Below are positions 46,463 to 55,012 of a stretch of 64,000 nt of DNA, piece by piece. The DNA is from JACVRW01 sp963819635. GTDB lineage: Bacteria; Actinomycetota; Thermoleophilia; Solirubrobacterales; Thermoleophilaceae. The notes under the pieces were generated by a model. The model was not told the DNA's origin. It ran no database searches and saw only the letters and a program-made list of their open reading frames with translations. Position 1 is the stretch's first letter. The number at the start of each line of letters is the position of its first letter. The stretch lies in contig CAWFWX010000006.1 of assembly GCA_963819635.1 (NCBI GenBank), positions 310,001 to 374,000 on the forward strand, written 5' to 3'. The translations under genes and the position numbers were made by a program.

Positions 46463-47236
46463 ATGGACGATGTGTTCAGGGCCCTCGCAGACCCCACGCG
46501 CCGCGGCCTGCTCGACGAGCTCTTCAAGGAGGACGGGCAGACCCTGACCGCCCTCGAGGAGCGCCTGCCGATGTCGCGCTTCGGCGTGATGAAGCACCTG
46601 AAGGTGCTCGAGGAGGCGAACCTCGTGGTGACCAAGCGCCGCGGCCGCGAGAAGCTCCACTTCCTGAACCCCGTCCCGATCCGGCTCGTCCACGACAGGT
46701 GGGTGAGCAAGTACGCAGAGCCCTGGGCCGCCGCGCTCACCGGGCTCAAGAGAACCCTGGAGGACAGGACGATGGAAAAGGTGTTCGAGATCTACATCAA
46801 GACGACCCCCGAGCGGCTCTGGGAGGCGATCACCGAGCCCGAGCTGCGCAAGGAGTACAACTTCGGCGTCGGCGTCGTATCCGACTGGACGAACGGGTCG
46901 AGCTACACCTCGGTGCACGACGGGGTCGACGGCGCCCTCGGCGAGGGCGAGAACCTCGAGGTCGATCCGCCGCACCGGCTGGTGCAGAGCTTCACCGCTC
47001 TCTGGAGCGAGGAGGTCAAGGCCGAGGGACCGTCACGGGTCACCTGGGAGATCGAGCAGATCGAGGACTCCTGCCGGCTGACCGTCACGCACGACCAGCT
47101 CCGCGAGGGCGCGAACTCCGAGCTCTACGGCGGCTGGCCGATGATCCTCTCGGGCCTGAAGACGCTGCTCGAGACCGGCGGAACGCTCACCACGCCCGGC
47201 TCGCTGCAGTACTCGGGGGCGGGCGCCGATGGGTGA
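46463..47236 (+). CDS. ArsR-type helix-turn-helix regulator fused to SRPBCC (AHSA1-like) domain
   Basis: A 257-residue protein. Residues 1-95 are an ArsR-like winged helix (FRALADPTRRGLLDELFKED, LPMSRFGVMKHLKVLEEANL, VVTKRRGREKLHFL). Residues 105-250 are an AHSA1/SRPBCC lipid- or ligand-binding domain (FEIYIKTTPERLWEAITEPE, GWPMILSGLKTLLE). The SRPBCC part probably provides the ligand sensor, replacing the metal site of classical ArsR. The inverted repeat in its own promoter suggests autoregulation. Its 3' end overlaps the next gene. Confidence 0.88.
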   Translation: MDDVFRALADPTRRGLLDELFKEDGQTLTALEERLPMSRFGVMKHLKVLEEANLVVTKRRGREKLHFLNPVPIRLVHDRWVSKYAEPWAAALTGLKRTLEDRTMEKVFEIYIKTTPERLWEAITEPELRKEYNFGVGVVSDWTNGSSYTSVHDGVDGALGEGENLEVDPPHRLVQSFTALWSEEVKAEGPSRVTWEIEQIEDSCRLTVTHDQLREGANSELYGGWPMILSGLKTLLETGGTLTTPGSLQYSGAGADG

Positions 47237-47618
47237 GCTCGACTTCCTGGTCGGGGAGTGGGACATCGAGATCCCGCTCCCCGATGGGACGGTCCACGGC
47301 CACACGACGGTCGAGCGCCTGGGCGAGTTCCTCGTCCAGCGCACGACCGTCGAGCCTCCCGAGTTCCCGGACAGCGTGTCCGTGATCGGAGGCGGCGAGT
47401 CGCACTACTTCGACTCCCGCGGCGTCGCGCGCGTCTACGACTCGCGCGTGGAGGGCCGGACCTGGACGCTTTCGCGCGCCGATGAGGACTTCCACCAGCG
47501 CTTCATCGGCGAGCTCGCCCAGGACGGGCGGGCGGTGGAGGGACGATGGGAGCTCTCGAACGACGAGGGCGCCGCCTGGGAGCACGACTTCGACATGAAC
47601 CTCCGCCGGACCGGCTAG
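47229..47618 (+). CDS. hypothetical protein co-transcribed with ArsR-SRPBCC regulator
   Basis: A 129-residue protein starting MGELDFLVGEWDIEIPLPDG, with IGGGESHYFDSRGVARVYDS and WTLSRADEDFHQRFIGEL. The LDFLVGEWD opening and beta-rich pattern resemble DUF1579-like proteins that form a lipocalin-type barrel. It overlaps the regulator's stop by eight bases, so it is translationally coupled and may be part of the same ligand response. Function unknown. Confidence 0.72.
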   Translation: MGELDFLVGEWDIEIPLPDGTVHGHTTVERLGEFLVQRTTVEPPEFPDSVSVIGGGESHYFDSRGVARVYDSRVEGRTWTLSRADEDFHQRFIGELAQDGRAVEGRWELSNDEGAAWEHDFDMNLRRTG

Positions 47619-48154
47619 AGCGACAGCTGCACGCCCCACGAGCGCGCCTGGCGAGCGAGGCGTTCGTGCATCAGGTCCGCATCCGCCTCGAGCTGGATGC
47701 GCTGCGCGTTGCCGCGTGCGGCCAGGTGGCGCTTGTAGGCGGCGTTCGCGTACAGCGTCGCGAGCGTGTACGCCGCGTGGCCGAGCGAGGCGGGCCTGAA
47801 GGCCGGCACGAGGCCGAGCCGTGAACGGCTGCCCACGCAGTTGCGCCCGCCGGGTCCGGGCAGGAACAGCCCGCTGCGGCGCGCGAGCCAGAGCGCGCAG
47901 AGGATGTCGGAGGGCTGGTCGACGGCCGTGATGAGCAGGCTGCCGGGGTCCGTCCTCGGATCGAGTATCAGCCTGAGGGCGACCTCGTCGAAGCGCTCGG
48001 CCGCCGGAGGCCCGGGCTCGCCGCTCCGCTCGACGGGCAGGCGCTCCAGGCATCCGCGTGTGAGCACGGCCCAGCGCTCGGGCTCCCGCCGCGTGCGCGC
48101 GTAGCCGGGAAGGAGCTCCCGGCACGAGGTCTGGAGATCGGCGGCGGTCTCCAC
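47615..48154 (-). CDS. hypothetical protein
   Basis: A 179-residue protein starting METAADLQTSCRELLPGYAR. SLLITAVDQPSDILCALWLA and SLGHAAYTLATLYANAAYKR are its helical blocks; there is no signal peptide. The family is not recognised. Its start is two bases from the stop of the malyl-CoA-lyase-like gene on the same strand, suggesting co-transcription. It converges with and overlaps the previous gene by four bases. Confidence 0.65.
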   Translation of the reverse strand: METAADLQTSCRELLPGYARTRREPERWAVLTRGCLERLPVERSGEPGPPAAERFDEVALRLILDPRTDPGSLLITAVDQPSDILCALWLARRSGLFLPGPGGRNCVGSRSRLGLVPAFRPASLGHAAYTLATLYANAAYKRHLAARGNAQRIQLEADADLMHERLARQARSWGVQLSL

Positions 48155-48156
48155 GG

Positions 48157-49215
48157 CTAGGAGGCGACCTCCGCGGGCTCCGGGGACGGGGACGCGGATG
48201 GGGACAGGCTTAAGCCTGTCCCCGTCGGCTCAAGCGCCACGGCCTCCGGGTCGCGCGCCTCGATCTGCTCGAGCTTCGCCAGCAGGTTCTCGGCCATCCG
48301 GATCGACGCCGCGTCGATCAGCCGGCCGTCGAGCGACACCGCGCCCTTCCCCTCGGTGGCGGCCTCGCGCATCGCCTCGATGATCCGGCGCGTGCGCTCC
48401 ACGAGCCGCGGCGCCGGCGTGTAGACCTCGTTTGCAAGCGGGACCTGCGACGGGTGGATCGCCCACTTGCCCTCGTAGCCGAGCACGGCCGACCGGCGCG
48501 CGGCCGCGAGGTAGCCCTCGGGGTCGGTGAAGTCGCCGTAGGGGCCGTCGATCGGGCGCAGTCCGAACGCGCGGCAGGTGACCGCGATGCGCGCGAGCGG
48601 GTAGTGCCACTGGTCGCCCCAGTGGCGGTCGCGGGCGTCCGAGCCGTTCGGGTCGGTCAGTACCGAGTAGTTCTCGTCCACGCCGCCGATCGAGGCCGTG
48701 TGGCTCTGGATCGAGGCGGCGTAGTCGGCGACGCCGAAGATCATCGCCTCCATCCGCTCGGGGCAGGCCTGAGCGACCTCGTCCACGTGCACCATGCCCT
48801 GCGCCGTCTCGATCAGGACGGTGAGGCCGATCTTGCGCTGGAGCCCCATGGCCTCCTCGATCTGCGTGAGCAGGGTGGCGACGAGGTGCACGTCGCCCGC
48901 GCCGCTCACCTTCGGGATGCAGATCGCGTCCACGTGCTCGCCGGCCTGCTCGACCACGTCGACGATGTCCCGGTAGCACCAGTGCGTGTCGAGCCCGTTG
49001 ATGCGCACCGACACCGAGCAGCGCGACCAGTCCTGCTCGCGCAGCGCGTCGACCAGGTTGATGCGCGCCTGCTCCTTGTCGTCGGGCGCGACCGCGTCCT
49101 CGAGGTCGAGCATCACGACGTCGGCGCCCAGCGAGGGGGCCTTCTCGAGCATCCGTACGTTGCTCGCGGGCACGGCGAGCTCGCTGCGGTGGAGACGGGT
49201 CTTCGTGGGCGTCAT
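48157..49215 (-). CDS. HpcH/HpaI-CitE family aldolase, malyl-CoA lyase-like
   Basis: A 352-residue TIM-barrel aldolase of the CitE/malyl-CoA lyase group. Family blocks include RLHRSELAVPASNVRMLEKA, VVMLDLEDAVAPDDKEQAR, VRINGLDTHWCYRD, IETAQGMVHVDEVAQACPER and GKWAIHPSQVPLANEVYTPA. L-malyl-CoA/beta-methylmalyl-CoA lyases cleave to acetyl- or propionyl-CoA plus glyoxylate. The last 25 residues (with TGTGLSLSPS) are encoded by a palindromic insertion and linker. A serine-glyoxylate-type aminotransferase is divergent next door, which supports a glyoxylate role. Citramalyl-CoA lyase is the alternative. Confidence 0.85.
   Translation of the reverse strand: MTPTKTRLHRSELAVPASNVRMLEKAPSLGADVVMLDLEDAVAPDDKEQARINLVDALREQDWSRCSVSVRINGLDTHWCYRDIVDVVEQAGEHVDAICIPKVSGAGDVHLVATLLTQIEEAMGLQRKIGLTVLIETAQGMVHVDEVAQACPERMEAMIFGVADYAASIQSHTASIGGVDENYSVLTDPNGSDARDRHWGDQWHYPLARIAVTCRAFGLRPIDGPYGDFTDPEGYLAAARRSAVLGYEGKWAIHPSQVPLANEVYTPAPRLVERTRRIIEAMREAATEGKGAVSLDGRLIDAASIRMAENLLAKLEQIEARDPEAVALEPTGTGLSLSPSASPSPEPAEVAS
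48200..48223. repeat. 24-base perfect palindrome, second repeat family
   Basis: The arm GGGGACAGGCTT is followed directly by its reverse complement AAGCCTGTCCCC. It lies in the 3' end of the malyl-CoA-lyase-like gene, in frame. It is unrelated in sequence to the GGGGTCAGACCCC family, but similar in size and intragenic placement. Confidence 0.85.
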
Positions 49216-49255
49216 GCCGGGAGTAGAACGGCGAGGGCAGGATCCGGCAAGAGTT

Positions 49256-49277
49256 CTTAGAGAAATTTGTCTATGTG
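49256..49277. promoter_or_regulatory. AT-rich divergent promoter region with CTTAG-N10-CTATGTG motif
   Basis: The 115-base gap between the aldolase and aminotransferase starts has an AT-rich core, unusual for this genome. CTTAG at 49256-49260 and CTATGTG at 49271-49277 resemble a site on the minus strand upstream of the LysR gene (56969-56988). A LysR-type operator is possible. Confidence 0.4.
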
Positions 49278-49330
49278 TTACGCAAAACTCTTAGCTTGTG
49301 CTCACGGTGAGCCTGGGGCACCCTGAGGGA

Positions 49331-50470
49331 ATGGACCTCCCCCAGCTCCGGCCGCCCGAGCGACTCCTCTGCGGCCCCGGCCCGACGAACGTCGACCCCG
49401 CCGTGCTCGACGCGATGAGCCGGCCGATGCTCGGCCACCTCGACCCGGACCTCCACGAGATCTTGCTGGACGTCGTCGCGATGCTGCGGCGCGTCTATCG
49501 CATGCCGGACGGGCTCGTGCTTCCCCTCCACTGCACGGGCACCGCCGGCATGGAGGCCGGCATCGCGAACCTGCTCGAGTTCGGCGACAAGGTCATCGTC
49601 GCCCAGTGCGGCTTCTTCGGGCGCCGGATCGCGGAGATCGCACGCCGGCACCATGCGACCGTCGTGACGGTCGAGGCCGACTGGGGCGAGTGCGTTTCGA
49701 ACGACGCGATCCTCGAGACGCTCGACCGGCACCGTGACGCACGGATGGTGGCCGTGGTGCACGCGGAGACGTCGACCGGCGTCGAGCACCCGCTCGCCGA
49801 GCTCGGCGCGGCGCTGCGCGAGCGCGACACGCTGCTGATGGCGGACTGCGTGACCTCGCTCGCCGGCGTGCCGCTCGAGGTGGGCGCCTGGGGCGTCGAC
49901 TTCGCCTACTCCTGCACGCAGAAGTGCCTCGCGGCCCCGCCCGGGATGTCGCCCGTGGCAGTGTCCGAACGGGCGCTCGAGCGGCTGCGCTCGCGCCGCA
50001 CCCCGGTGCCATTCTCGTTCGACCTGCTGCTGCTCGAGCGCTACTGGATCGACCGCCCGGTGACCTATCACCACACGGCGCCGATCCTGTCGATCTACGC
50101 TCTCCACGAGGCGCTGCGCAGCGTGCTTGCCGAAGGGCTCGAGGCGCGCTGGGAGCGGCACGCCGACGCCGCCGCGCACCTCCAGGCCGCGATGGAATCG
50201 CGCGACCTCGAGCTCCTCGCCGACCCCGACCACCGGCTCGCGCCGCTCACCGCGGTCCGGGTGCCGGAGGGAATGGACGGCAAGGCCGTACAGGTCCGGA
50301 TGCTCCGCGAGCACGGGATCGAGATCGGAGGAGGGCTGGGACCGGACGCTCCGGCCATGTGGCGCATCGGCCTCATGGGCCGGAACGCGACGGTCCAGAC
50401 AGCCGAGAGGGTGCTGGCCGCGCTGGACGCGGTGCTTGTGGAGGAGCCCGCGCCAGCGCTGGCCGGCTAG
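49331..50470 (+). CDS. class V aminotransferase, serine-glyoxylate / alanine-glyoxylate type
   Basis: A 379-residue PLP enzyme starting MDLPQLRPPERLLCGPGPTN, the standard N-terminus of serine-glyoxylate aminotransferases. LHCTGTAGMEAGIANLLE and DFAYSCTQKCLAAPPG (PLP lysine at about 197) are diagnostic, and the C-terminal GLGPDAPAMWRIGLMGRNAT carries the substrate arginine. It transfers an amino group to glyoxylate, producing glycine; with serine the product is hydroxypyruvate, as in the serine cycle. Divergent from the malyl-CoA-lyase-like gene. Confidence 0.9.
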   Translation: MDLPQLRPPERLLCGPGPTNVDPAVLDAMSRPMLGHLDPDLHEILLDVVAMLRRVYRMPDGLVLPLHCTGTAGMEAGIANLLEFGDKVIVAQCGFFGRRIAEIARRHHATVVTVEADWGECVSNDAILETLDRHRDARMVAVVHAETSTGVEHPLAELGAALRERDTLLMADCVTSLAGVPLEVGAWGVDFAYSCTQKCLAAPPGMSPVAVSERALERLRSRRTPVPFSFDLLLLERYWIDRPVTYHHTAPILSIYALHEALRSVLAEGLEARWERHADAAAHLQAAMESRDLELLADPDHRLAPLTAVRVPEGMDGKAVQVRMLREHGIEIGGGLGPDAPAMWRIGLMGRNATVQTAERVLAALDAVLVEEPAPALAG

Positions 50471-50474
50471 GCGG

Positions 50475-50996
50475 CTACTCGGCCGTCCTCAGATCCTCGC
50501 CGGGGAAGACGACGCCGAAGCGCTCGATGAGCTCGGGGATCGAGTCCGGGATCATCTCGAGGCCGTAGCGCTCGTTGAGCTCGGTGAGGACCTCGGGCGA
50601 GGCGTTCGCCACGCCGCCCATGTCGGAGAGCTCCTTGAAGAAGTCCTCGAAGCCGGCGGGCGAGATGATCTCGAGGATGTAGGCCGGCTCGTCGCCCGCG
50701 TTCCAGAAGGTGTGCCACTGGTTGCGGGGCTTGTGGACCAGGTCGCCGGCCTCTGCGTACACGACCTCGTCGCCCAGCAGCGCGCCCATCCGGCCCTTGA
50801 CGATGTAGCTGTACTCGTCCTCGCGGGTGTGGCGATGGAGCGGAGCCGCGAGAGCGCGCGGGGACATCGGGTGCTCGACGAGGGAGAACCGATCGTCGGC
50901 CTCGACCCCGTCGATCATGAACCGGACGCCGATGCTGCCGAGGAAACCAGCCTTGCCGTCCTTCGGTCCAACAACCTTCGGTGCCGTCGTCTCCAT
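50475..50996 (-). CDS. cupin domain protein
   Basis: A 173-residue cupin. Motif 1 is APLHRHTREDEYSYIVKGRM (two histidines and glutamate) and motif 2 is AGDLVHKPRNQWHTFWNAGD. The fold binds a metal and is used by dioxygenases, isomerases and storage proteins, so the function is not set by sequence alone. AGGGAAG lies five bases before the ATG. It is divergent from the TetR gene, which may control it. Confidence 0.88.
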   Translation of the reverse strand: METTAPKVVGPKDGKAGFLGSIGVRFMIDGVEADDRFSLVEHPMSPRALAAPLHRHTREDEYSYIVKGRMGALLGDEVVYAEAGDLVHKPRNQWHTFWNAGDEPAYILEIISPAGFEDFFKELSDMGGVANASPEVLTELNERYGLEMIPDSIPELIERFGVVFPGEDLRTAE

Positions 50997-51024
50997 CGGT
51001 CTTCCCTTCTCTTTCTTTTCGTTG

Positions 51025-51036
51025 GACAGTAGTGTC
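51025..51036. promoter_or_regulatory. possible TetR operator between cupin and TetR genes
   Basis: GACAGTAGTGTC is a short imperfect inverted repeat (GACA/TGTC arms) in the 94-base divergent intergenic region. It is weak evidence. Confidence 0.25.
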
Positions 51037-51090
51037 GCGTGAAAGTTCTACCATGGCCCGCTAGGATCTGTCAAGATTCATCGGACACTT

Positions 51091-51693
51091 ATGACCGACG
51101 AAAGACGACCGTACGAAAAGAAGCGCCGCGCGGAGCTCGAGGCGGAGACGCGCCGGCGCATCACCGAGAGCGCCATGGAGCTGCACGGGTCGGTCGGTCC
51201 CGCGCGCACCTCGATCAGCGCCGTGGCCGAGCGGGCGGGGGTCCGGCGCTCGACGGTGTATCGCCACTTCCCGGACGAGGAGGCGCTGTTCGACGCATGC
51301 TCGTCGCACTGGGCGGCGACGAATCCGCTGCCCGACCTCGGGAGCTGGGAGGCGATCGAGGATCCAGACGAGCGGCTTCGGACCGCGCTCGGCGAGCTGT
51401 ACGCGTTCTACGGCCGGACCGAGCAGATGATGGAGAACCTGCTCCGGGACGAGGACAGGGTCGCGGTGGTCAAGCGCCTCTTCAGCGCCTACCACCAGTA
51501 CTTGGCGGCCGCCCGCGAGATCCTCGTGCGCGGGCGCCCCGAGCGAGGCCGCCGCCGCGACGAGACGCGCGCCGCGATCGGCCACGCGCTCGCGTTCGCG
51601 AGCTGGCGCTCGCTCGCGCGCGAGCAGGGACTGGACGACACGCGCGCCGCCCGGCTGATGGGCGAGCTGGTGTCCGCAGCAGCCGCACGCTAA
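51091..51693 (+). CDS. TetR family transcriptional regulator
   Basis: A 200-residue regulator. The N-terminal helix-turn-helix is clear: RRRITESAMELHGSVGPART, SISAVAERAGVRRSTVYRHF, then PDEEALFDA. The C-terminal ligand-binding domain is divergent. It is 94 bases from the divergent cupin gene and probably regulates it or the downstream enzyme at 51747. Ligand unknown. Confidence 0.9.
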   Translation: MTDERRPYEKKRRAELEAETRRRITESAMELHGSVGPARTSISAVAERAGVRRSTVYRHFPDEEALFDACSSHWAATNPLPDLGSWEAIEDPDERLRTALGELYAFYGRTEQMMENLLRDEDRVAVVKRLFSAYHQYLAAAREILVRGRPERGRRRDETRAAIGHALAFASWRSLAREQGLDDTRAARLMGELVSAAAAR

Positions 51694-51746
51694 GAGCCGC
51701 GCCGATCGCCCGGCGGCCGCCCCGTGCGGCCACGTACCCTCCCGGC

Positions 51747-52472
51747 ATGGCGCTTCTTCAGGCCGCGCTCAACGGCGACCGCGCGCATCCGGGTGTGCCG
51801 CGCACCCCCGGCGAGCTCGCCTCCGAGGCGCGCGCCTCGGTCGATGCGGGCGCGCGGGTCGTCCACCTTCACCCATACGACGGCGACGGCCGGCAGACCT
51901 TCGCGGCCGAGCCGTGCGCGGCCGCCATCACCGCGGTGCGCACCGTCTGCCCCGGCATCTCGATCTCGCTGAGCACCTCCGCCGAGATCGAGCCCGATCC
52001 GGCGCGCCGGCGGTCGCTCGTCGCGGCCTGGACGGAGCTGCCCGAGCTGGTCACCGCGAACCAGGGCGAGGAGGGCATCGCCGAGCTGTGCGATCTGTTG
52101 CTCGAGCGCGGCGTGGGTATCGAGGCGGGCCTGCTTTCACTCGCCGACGCGGAGGCGTTCGTCGCATCCGGCATCCCCGGCCACTGCGTGCGCGCGATGG
52201 TCGAACCGCTCGGTGAGGACCCCGAGGCCGCGGTCGCGGAGGCCGAGGCGATCGAGAGCGTGCTCGGCCGCGCACGCATCCCGCTGGAGCAGGTGCACCA
52301 CGGCGACGGCATCGCCTCATGGGCCGTGAACCGCCGCGGCGCCGCCCGCGGCCACGGAATCAGAACCGGCCTCGAGGACACCCCGGTGCTCCCCGACGGA
52401 AGCCCCGCCGCCGGAAACGGCGAGCTGGTCGCGGCCGCGGCCGCCATCCTCGCCGAGCTCGCCCCGAGCTAG
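51747..52472 (+). CDS. BKACE family enzyme (3-keto-5-aminohexanoate cleavage-like)
   Basis: A 241-residue DUF849/BKACE protein from the ATG at 51747. The zinc site (VVHLHPYDGDG) and the active-site block HHGDGIASW are present, with RTGLEDTPVL near the C-terminus. BKACE enzymes condense a beta-keto acid with acetyl-CoA; the substrate here cannot be told. Shorter than typical members (about 270-300 residues), but the catalytic segments are complete. It follows the TetR gene on the same strand. Confidence 0.85.
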   Translation: MALLQAALNGDRAHPGVPRTPGELASEARASVDAGARVVHLHPYDGDGRQTFAAEPCAAAITAVRTVCPGISISLSTSAEIEPDPARRRSLVAAWTELPELVTANQGEEGIAELCDLLLERGVGIEAGLLSLADAEAFVASGIPGHCVRAMVEPLGEDPEAAVAEAEAIESVLGRARIPLEQVHHGDGIASWAVNRRGAARGHGIRTGLEDTPVLPDGSPAAGNGELVAAAAAILAELAPS

Positions 52473-52481
52473 CCGGGCCGG

Positions 52482-52557
52482 CTACCGCGCTCGTCGTAGC
52501 TCAAAGAGTCACCGCACGGCCGATGACGGACGGCGTCAGCCGTAGAACCCTGAACTG
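52482..52557. repeat. duplicated promoter-proximal sequence, copy A
   Basis: CGTAGCTCAAAGAGTCACC and flanks, plus GATGAC and ACGGCGTC downstream, recur with few mismatches at 54509-54585. Both copies sit directly upstream of a lipoprotein gene, showing duplication of the 5' region together with part of the gene. Confidence 0.8.
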
Positions 52558-54504
52558 ATGCAACCAGCCCAGCAGCAACGATCCGTGCCCGTTCACTCCT
52601 GGCGACTGCTGGGGGTGTGCCTGCTCGCCGCGACGAGCCTGCTCGTGGCGGCCTGCGGCGGCGGAGACAACAACAACACGAGCACTTCCGCGCAGACGAG
52701 CTGGGCCCTGCCGGGTGCCGACCTCCAGAACTCACGAAATGTCGGCGGCCCGATCGACGCATCCACCGTCTCGAAGCTCGGAGTGGCGTGGACGGTGCCG
52801 ATCACCGCCCACAGCGCCTTCGGCGCATACGCGACCACACCGGTGGCCGCGAACGGCGTGCTCTACACGCAGGACCTCGCATCCAACGTCCAGGCGATCA
52901 ACCTCAAGAGCGGCAAGGTGCTCTGGACGCACAAGTTCAACTCGCCGAGCGAAGGCCCGAACGGGGTGACGTTCAACAACGGAACGCTCTACGGCGCGAC
53001 GAACCGCGCAGCGTTCGCCCTTCAGGCCTCGGACGGAAAGCAGCTGTGGACGAAGACGCTGATCCGCAACGGCGGCGAGGGCATCGACATGGCGCCCGGT
53101 TACAACAACGGCACCGTCTATGTGTCGACCGTGCCCGGTAACGCGAACGTCTTCTATCGCGGCAACGGCCAGGGGGTTCTCTGGGCGATGGACGCCAAGA
53201 CCGGGGCCACCAAGTGGAAGTTCGATCAGGTGCCCTCGAACCTCTGGTCCTCGGCGCACAAGAACATCAACTCCGGCGGCGGGATGTGGGATCCACCGAC
53301 CTTTGACGGCAAGGGCAACCTCTACATCGGGGTCTCGAATCCGGCGCCGTTCACCGGGACGCCGAAGCTCCCGTGGGGCTCGAGCCGGCCTGGGCCCGAT
53401 CTCTACACCAACTCGATCGTCAAGCTCGATGCGGCGACGGGCAAGCACATCTGGCACTACCAGCTGACGCGTCACGACATCTACGACTGGGACATGGAGA
53501 ACTCGCCCATGCTCGCCACCGCGAACGGCAAGCAGCTCGTGATCGACGGCGGCAAGGCCGGCATCCTCGTCGCGGTCGACGCGCAGACGGGCAAGCCCGT
53601 CTGGAAGCGCTCGGTCGGCATCCACAACGGCCACGACAACGACAACCTGCTCGCCGAGAAGGGCGACTTCTCGAAGCTGCACCTCCCCGAGAGCGTCGAG
53701 CCGGGCGACCTGGGCGGCATCGAGTCCCAGCTCGCCTCGAACGGCAAGACCGTGTTCGCCGCCGTCAACAACCTGGCCTGGACGTACAAGAGCCAGGGCC
53801 TTGCCGGCATCTCACCCACCGTGCCGGAGAGCAAGGGCACGGGCGAGGTCGTCGCCGTCGACGTGGCGACCGGGAAGGTGAAGTGGGACCACAAGCTGCC
53901 GTCGTCGGCCTACGGCGCGGCGACGATCGCCAACGACGTCGTGTTCACGACGACGTTCGACGGGACCCTCTACGGGCTCGATGCGGACAACGGCACCGAG
54001 GTGTTCAAGACGAAGCTCTCTGCGGGGACCAACGCGCCGGTTGGCGTCTACGGCGACACGGTCGTGACCGCGGCAAGCTTCCCGCAGGAGGCCGGCCAGA
54101 AGGCGCTGATCATCGCGTACCGCCTCGGAGCCAACGGCAAGCTCCCGGCGCCCAACACGACCACGGCGCCCCCGCCGGCGAAGAAGCAGCCCGCGAAGAA
54201 GCAGCCCGCGGCGAACTCGGCCAGCACCGTCAAGCTGGCGCCCAAGGGCGACCAGCTCCTGTTCGACACCGACACGCTGACCGCCAAGGCCGGCAAGGTG
54301 ACGGTCGACTTCACCAACAACTCCGCCATCTCGCACGACGTCGTCGTCAGCAACTCGTCGAACAAGGTCCTGGGCAAGACGCCCGTCTTCGACGGCGGGA
54401 CGAAGAGCTTCAACGTGACGCTGAAGCCCGGCACGTACACCTACTACTGCTCGGTGCCCGGCCATCGCCAGGCAGGCATGCAGGGCACGCTGACCGTCAA
54501 GTAG
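52558..54504 (+). CDS. PQQ-binding-like beta-propeller lipoprotein with C-terminal cupredoxin domain
   Basis: A 648-residue lipoprotein. The signal peptide ends in lipobox LVAAC with cysteine 33. Residues 50-520 form an eight-bladed PQQ-type propeller with blade motifs such as GKVLWTHKF, GVLWAMDAKTGATKWKF and DLYTNSIVKLDAATGKHIWH; HDIYDWDMENSPML matches the catalytic-aspartate region of quinoprotein dehydrogenases. After a PAKKQPAKKQ linker, residues 555-648 are a type 1 copper domain (HDVVV, then C631-x4-H636-x4-M641). A periplasmic alcohol or sugar dehydrogenase passing electrons to copper is inferred; PQQ binding is not proven. Confidence 0.85.
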   Translation: MQPAQQQRSVPVHSWRLLGVCLLAATSLLVAACGGGDNNNTSTSAQTSWALPGADLQNSRNVGGPIDASTVSKLGVAWTVPITAHSAFGAYATTPVAANGVLYTQDLASNVQAINLKSGKVLWTHKFNSPSEGPNGVTFNNGTLYGATNRAAFALQASDGKQLWTKTLIRNGGEGIDMAPGYNNGTVYVSTVPGNANVFYRGNGQGVLWAMDAKTGATKWKFDQVPSNLWSSAHKNINSGGGMWDPPTFDGKGNLYIGVSNPAPFTGTPKLPWGSSRPGPDLYTNSIVKLDAATGKHIWHYQLTRHDIYDWDMENSPMLATANGKQLVIDGGKAGILVAVDAQTGKPVWKRSVGIHNGHDNDNLLAEKGDFSKLHLPESVEPGDLGGIESQLASNGKTVFAAVNNLAWTYKSQGLAGISPTVPESKGTGEVVAVDVATGKVKWDHKLPSSAYGAATIANDVVFTTTFDGTLYGLDADNGTEVFKTKLSAGTNAPVGVYGDTVVTAASFPQEAGQKALIIAYRLGANGKLPAPNTTTAPPPAKKQPAKKQPAANSASTVKLAPKGDQLLFDTDTLTAKAGKVTVDFTNNSAISHDVVVSNSSNKVLGKTPVFDGGTKSFNVTLKPGTYTYYCSVPGHRQAGMQGTLTVK

Positions 54505-54508
54505 CCAA

Positions 54509-54585
54509 CTACTGCGCTCGACGTAGCTCAAAGAGTCACCCCCTGGGCGGATGACAGACGGCGTCGAGCGCAGGACCCTGACGAC
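54509..54585. repeat. duplicated promoter-proximal sequence, copy B
   Basis: Second copy of the 52482-52557 sequence, with only a few base differences over its first 32 positions, ending at the start of the small cupredoxin lipoprotein gene. Confidence 0.8.
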
Positions 54586-55012
54586 ATGAAACTGCAACGA
54601 GCCTTGCCTGGCCTGCTGGTCGCGACGAGCCTGCTCCTGGGCGCCTGCGGCGACGACGACGACGGCAACACAAGCACCCAGTCGGGAGCGGCCCCAGCCG
54701 GCGGAGAAGCAGCCCGCGGCGAACTCGGCCAGCACTGTCAAGCTGGCGCCCCAGGGCGACCAGTTGATGTTCGACACCGACACGCTGACCGCCAAGGCCG
54801 GCAAGGTGACGGTCGACTTCACCAACAACTCCGCCATCTCGCACGACGTCGTCGTCAGCGACCAGGCGAACAAGGTCCTGGGCCAGACGCCGGTGTTCGA
54901 CGGCGGGACGAAGAGCTTCACCGTCCCGCTGAAGGCCGGCACGTACACCTACTACTGCTCGGTGCCCGGCCATCGCCAGGCAGGCATGCAAGGCACGCTG
55001 ACCGTCAACTAG
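54586..55012 (+). CDS. cupredoxin lipoprotein, partial tandem duplicate of the preceding gene, frameshifted
   Basis: A lipoprotein leader (MKLQRALPGLLVATSLLLGA, then C) is followed by a linker and a frame change at the CCCC at 54692-54695. Deleting one C joins SGAA to QPAEKQPAANSASTVKLAPQ and the same type 1 copper domain as the neighbour, nearly identical in DNA over about 290 bases (54715-55012 versus 54214-54504). The corrected protein has about 142 residues and keeps the Cys-His-Met copper ligands. It would be a small electron carrier for the larger protein. Confidence 0.82.
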
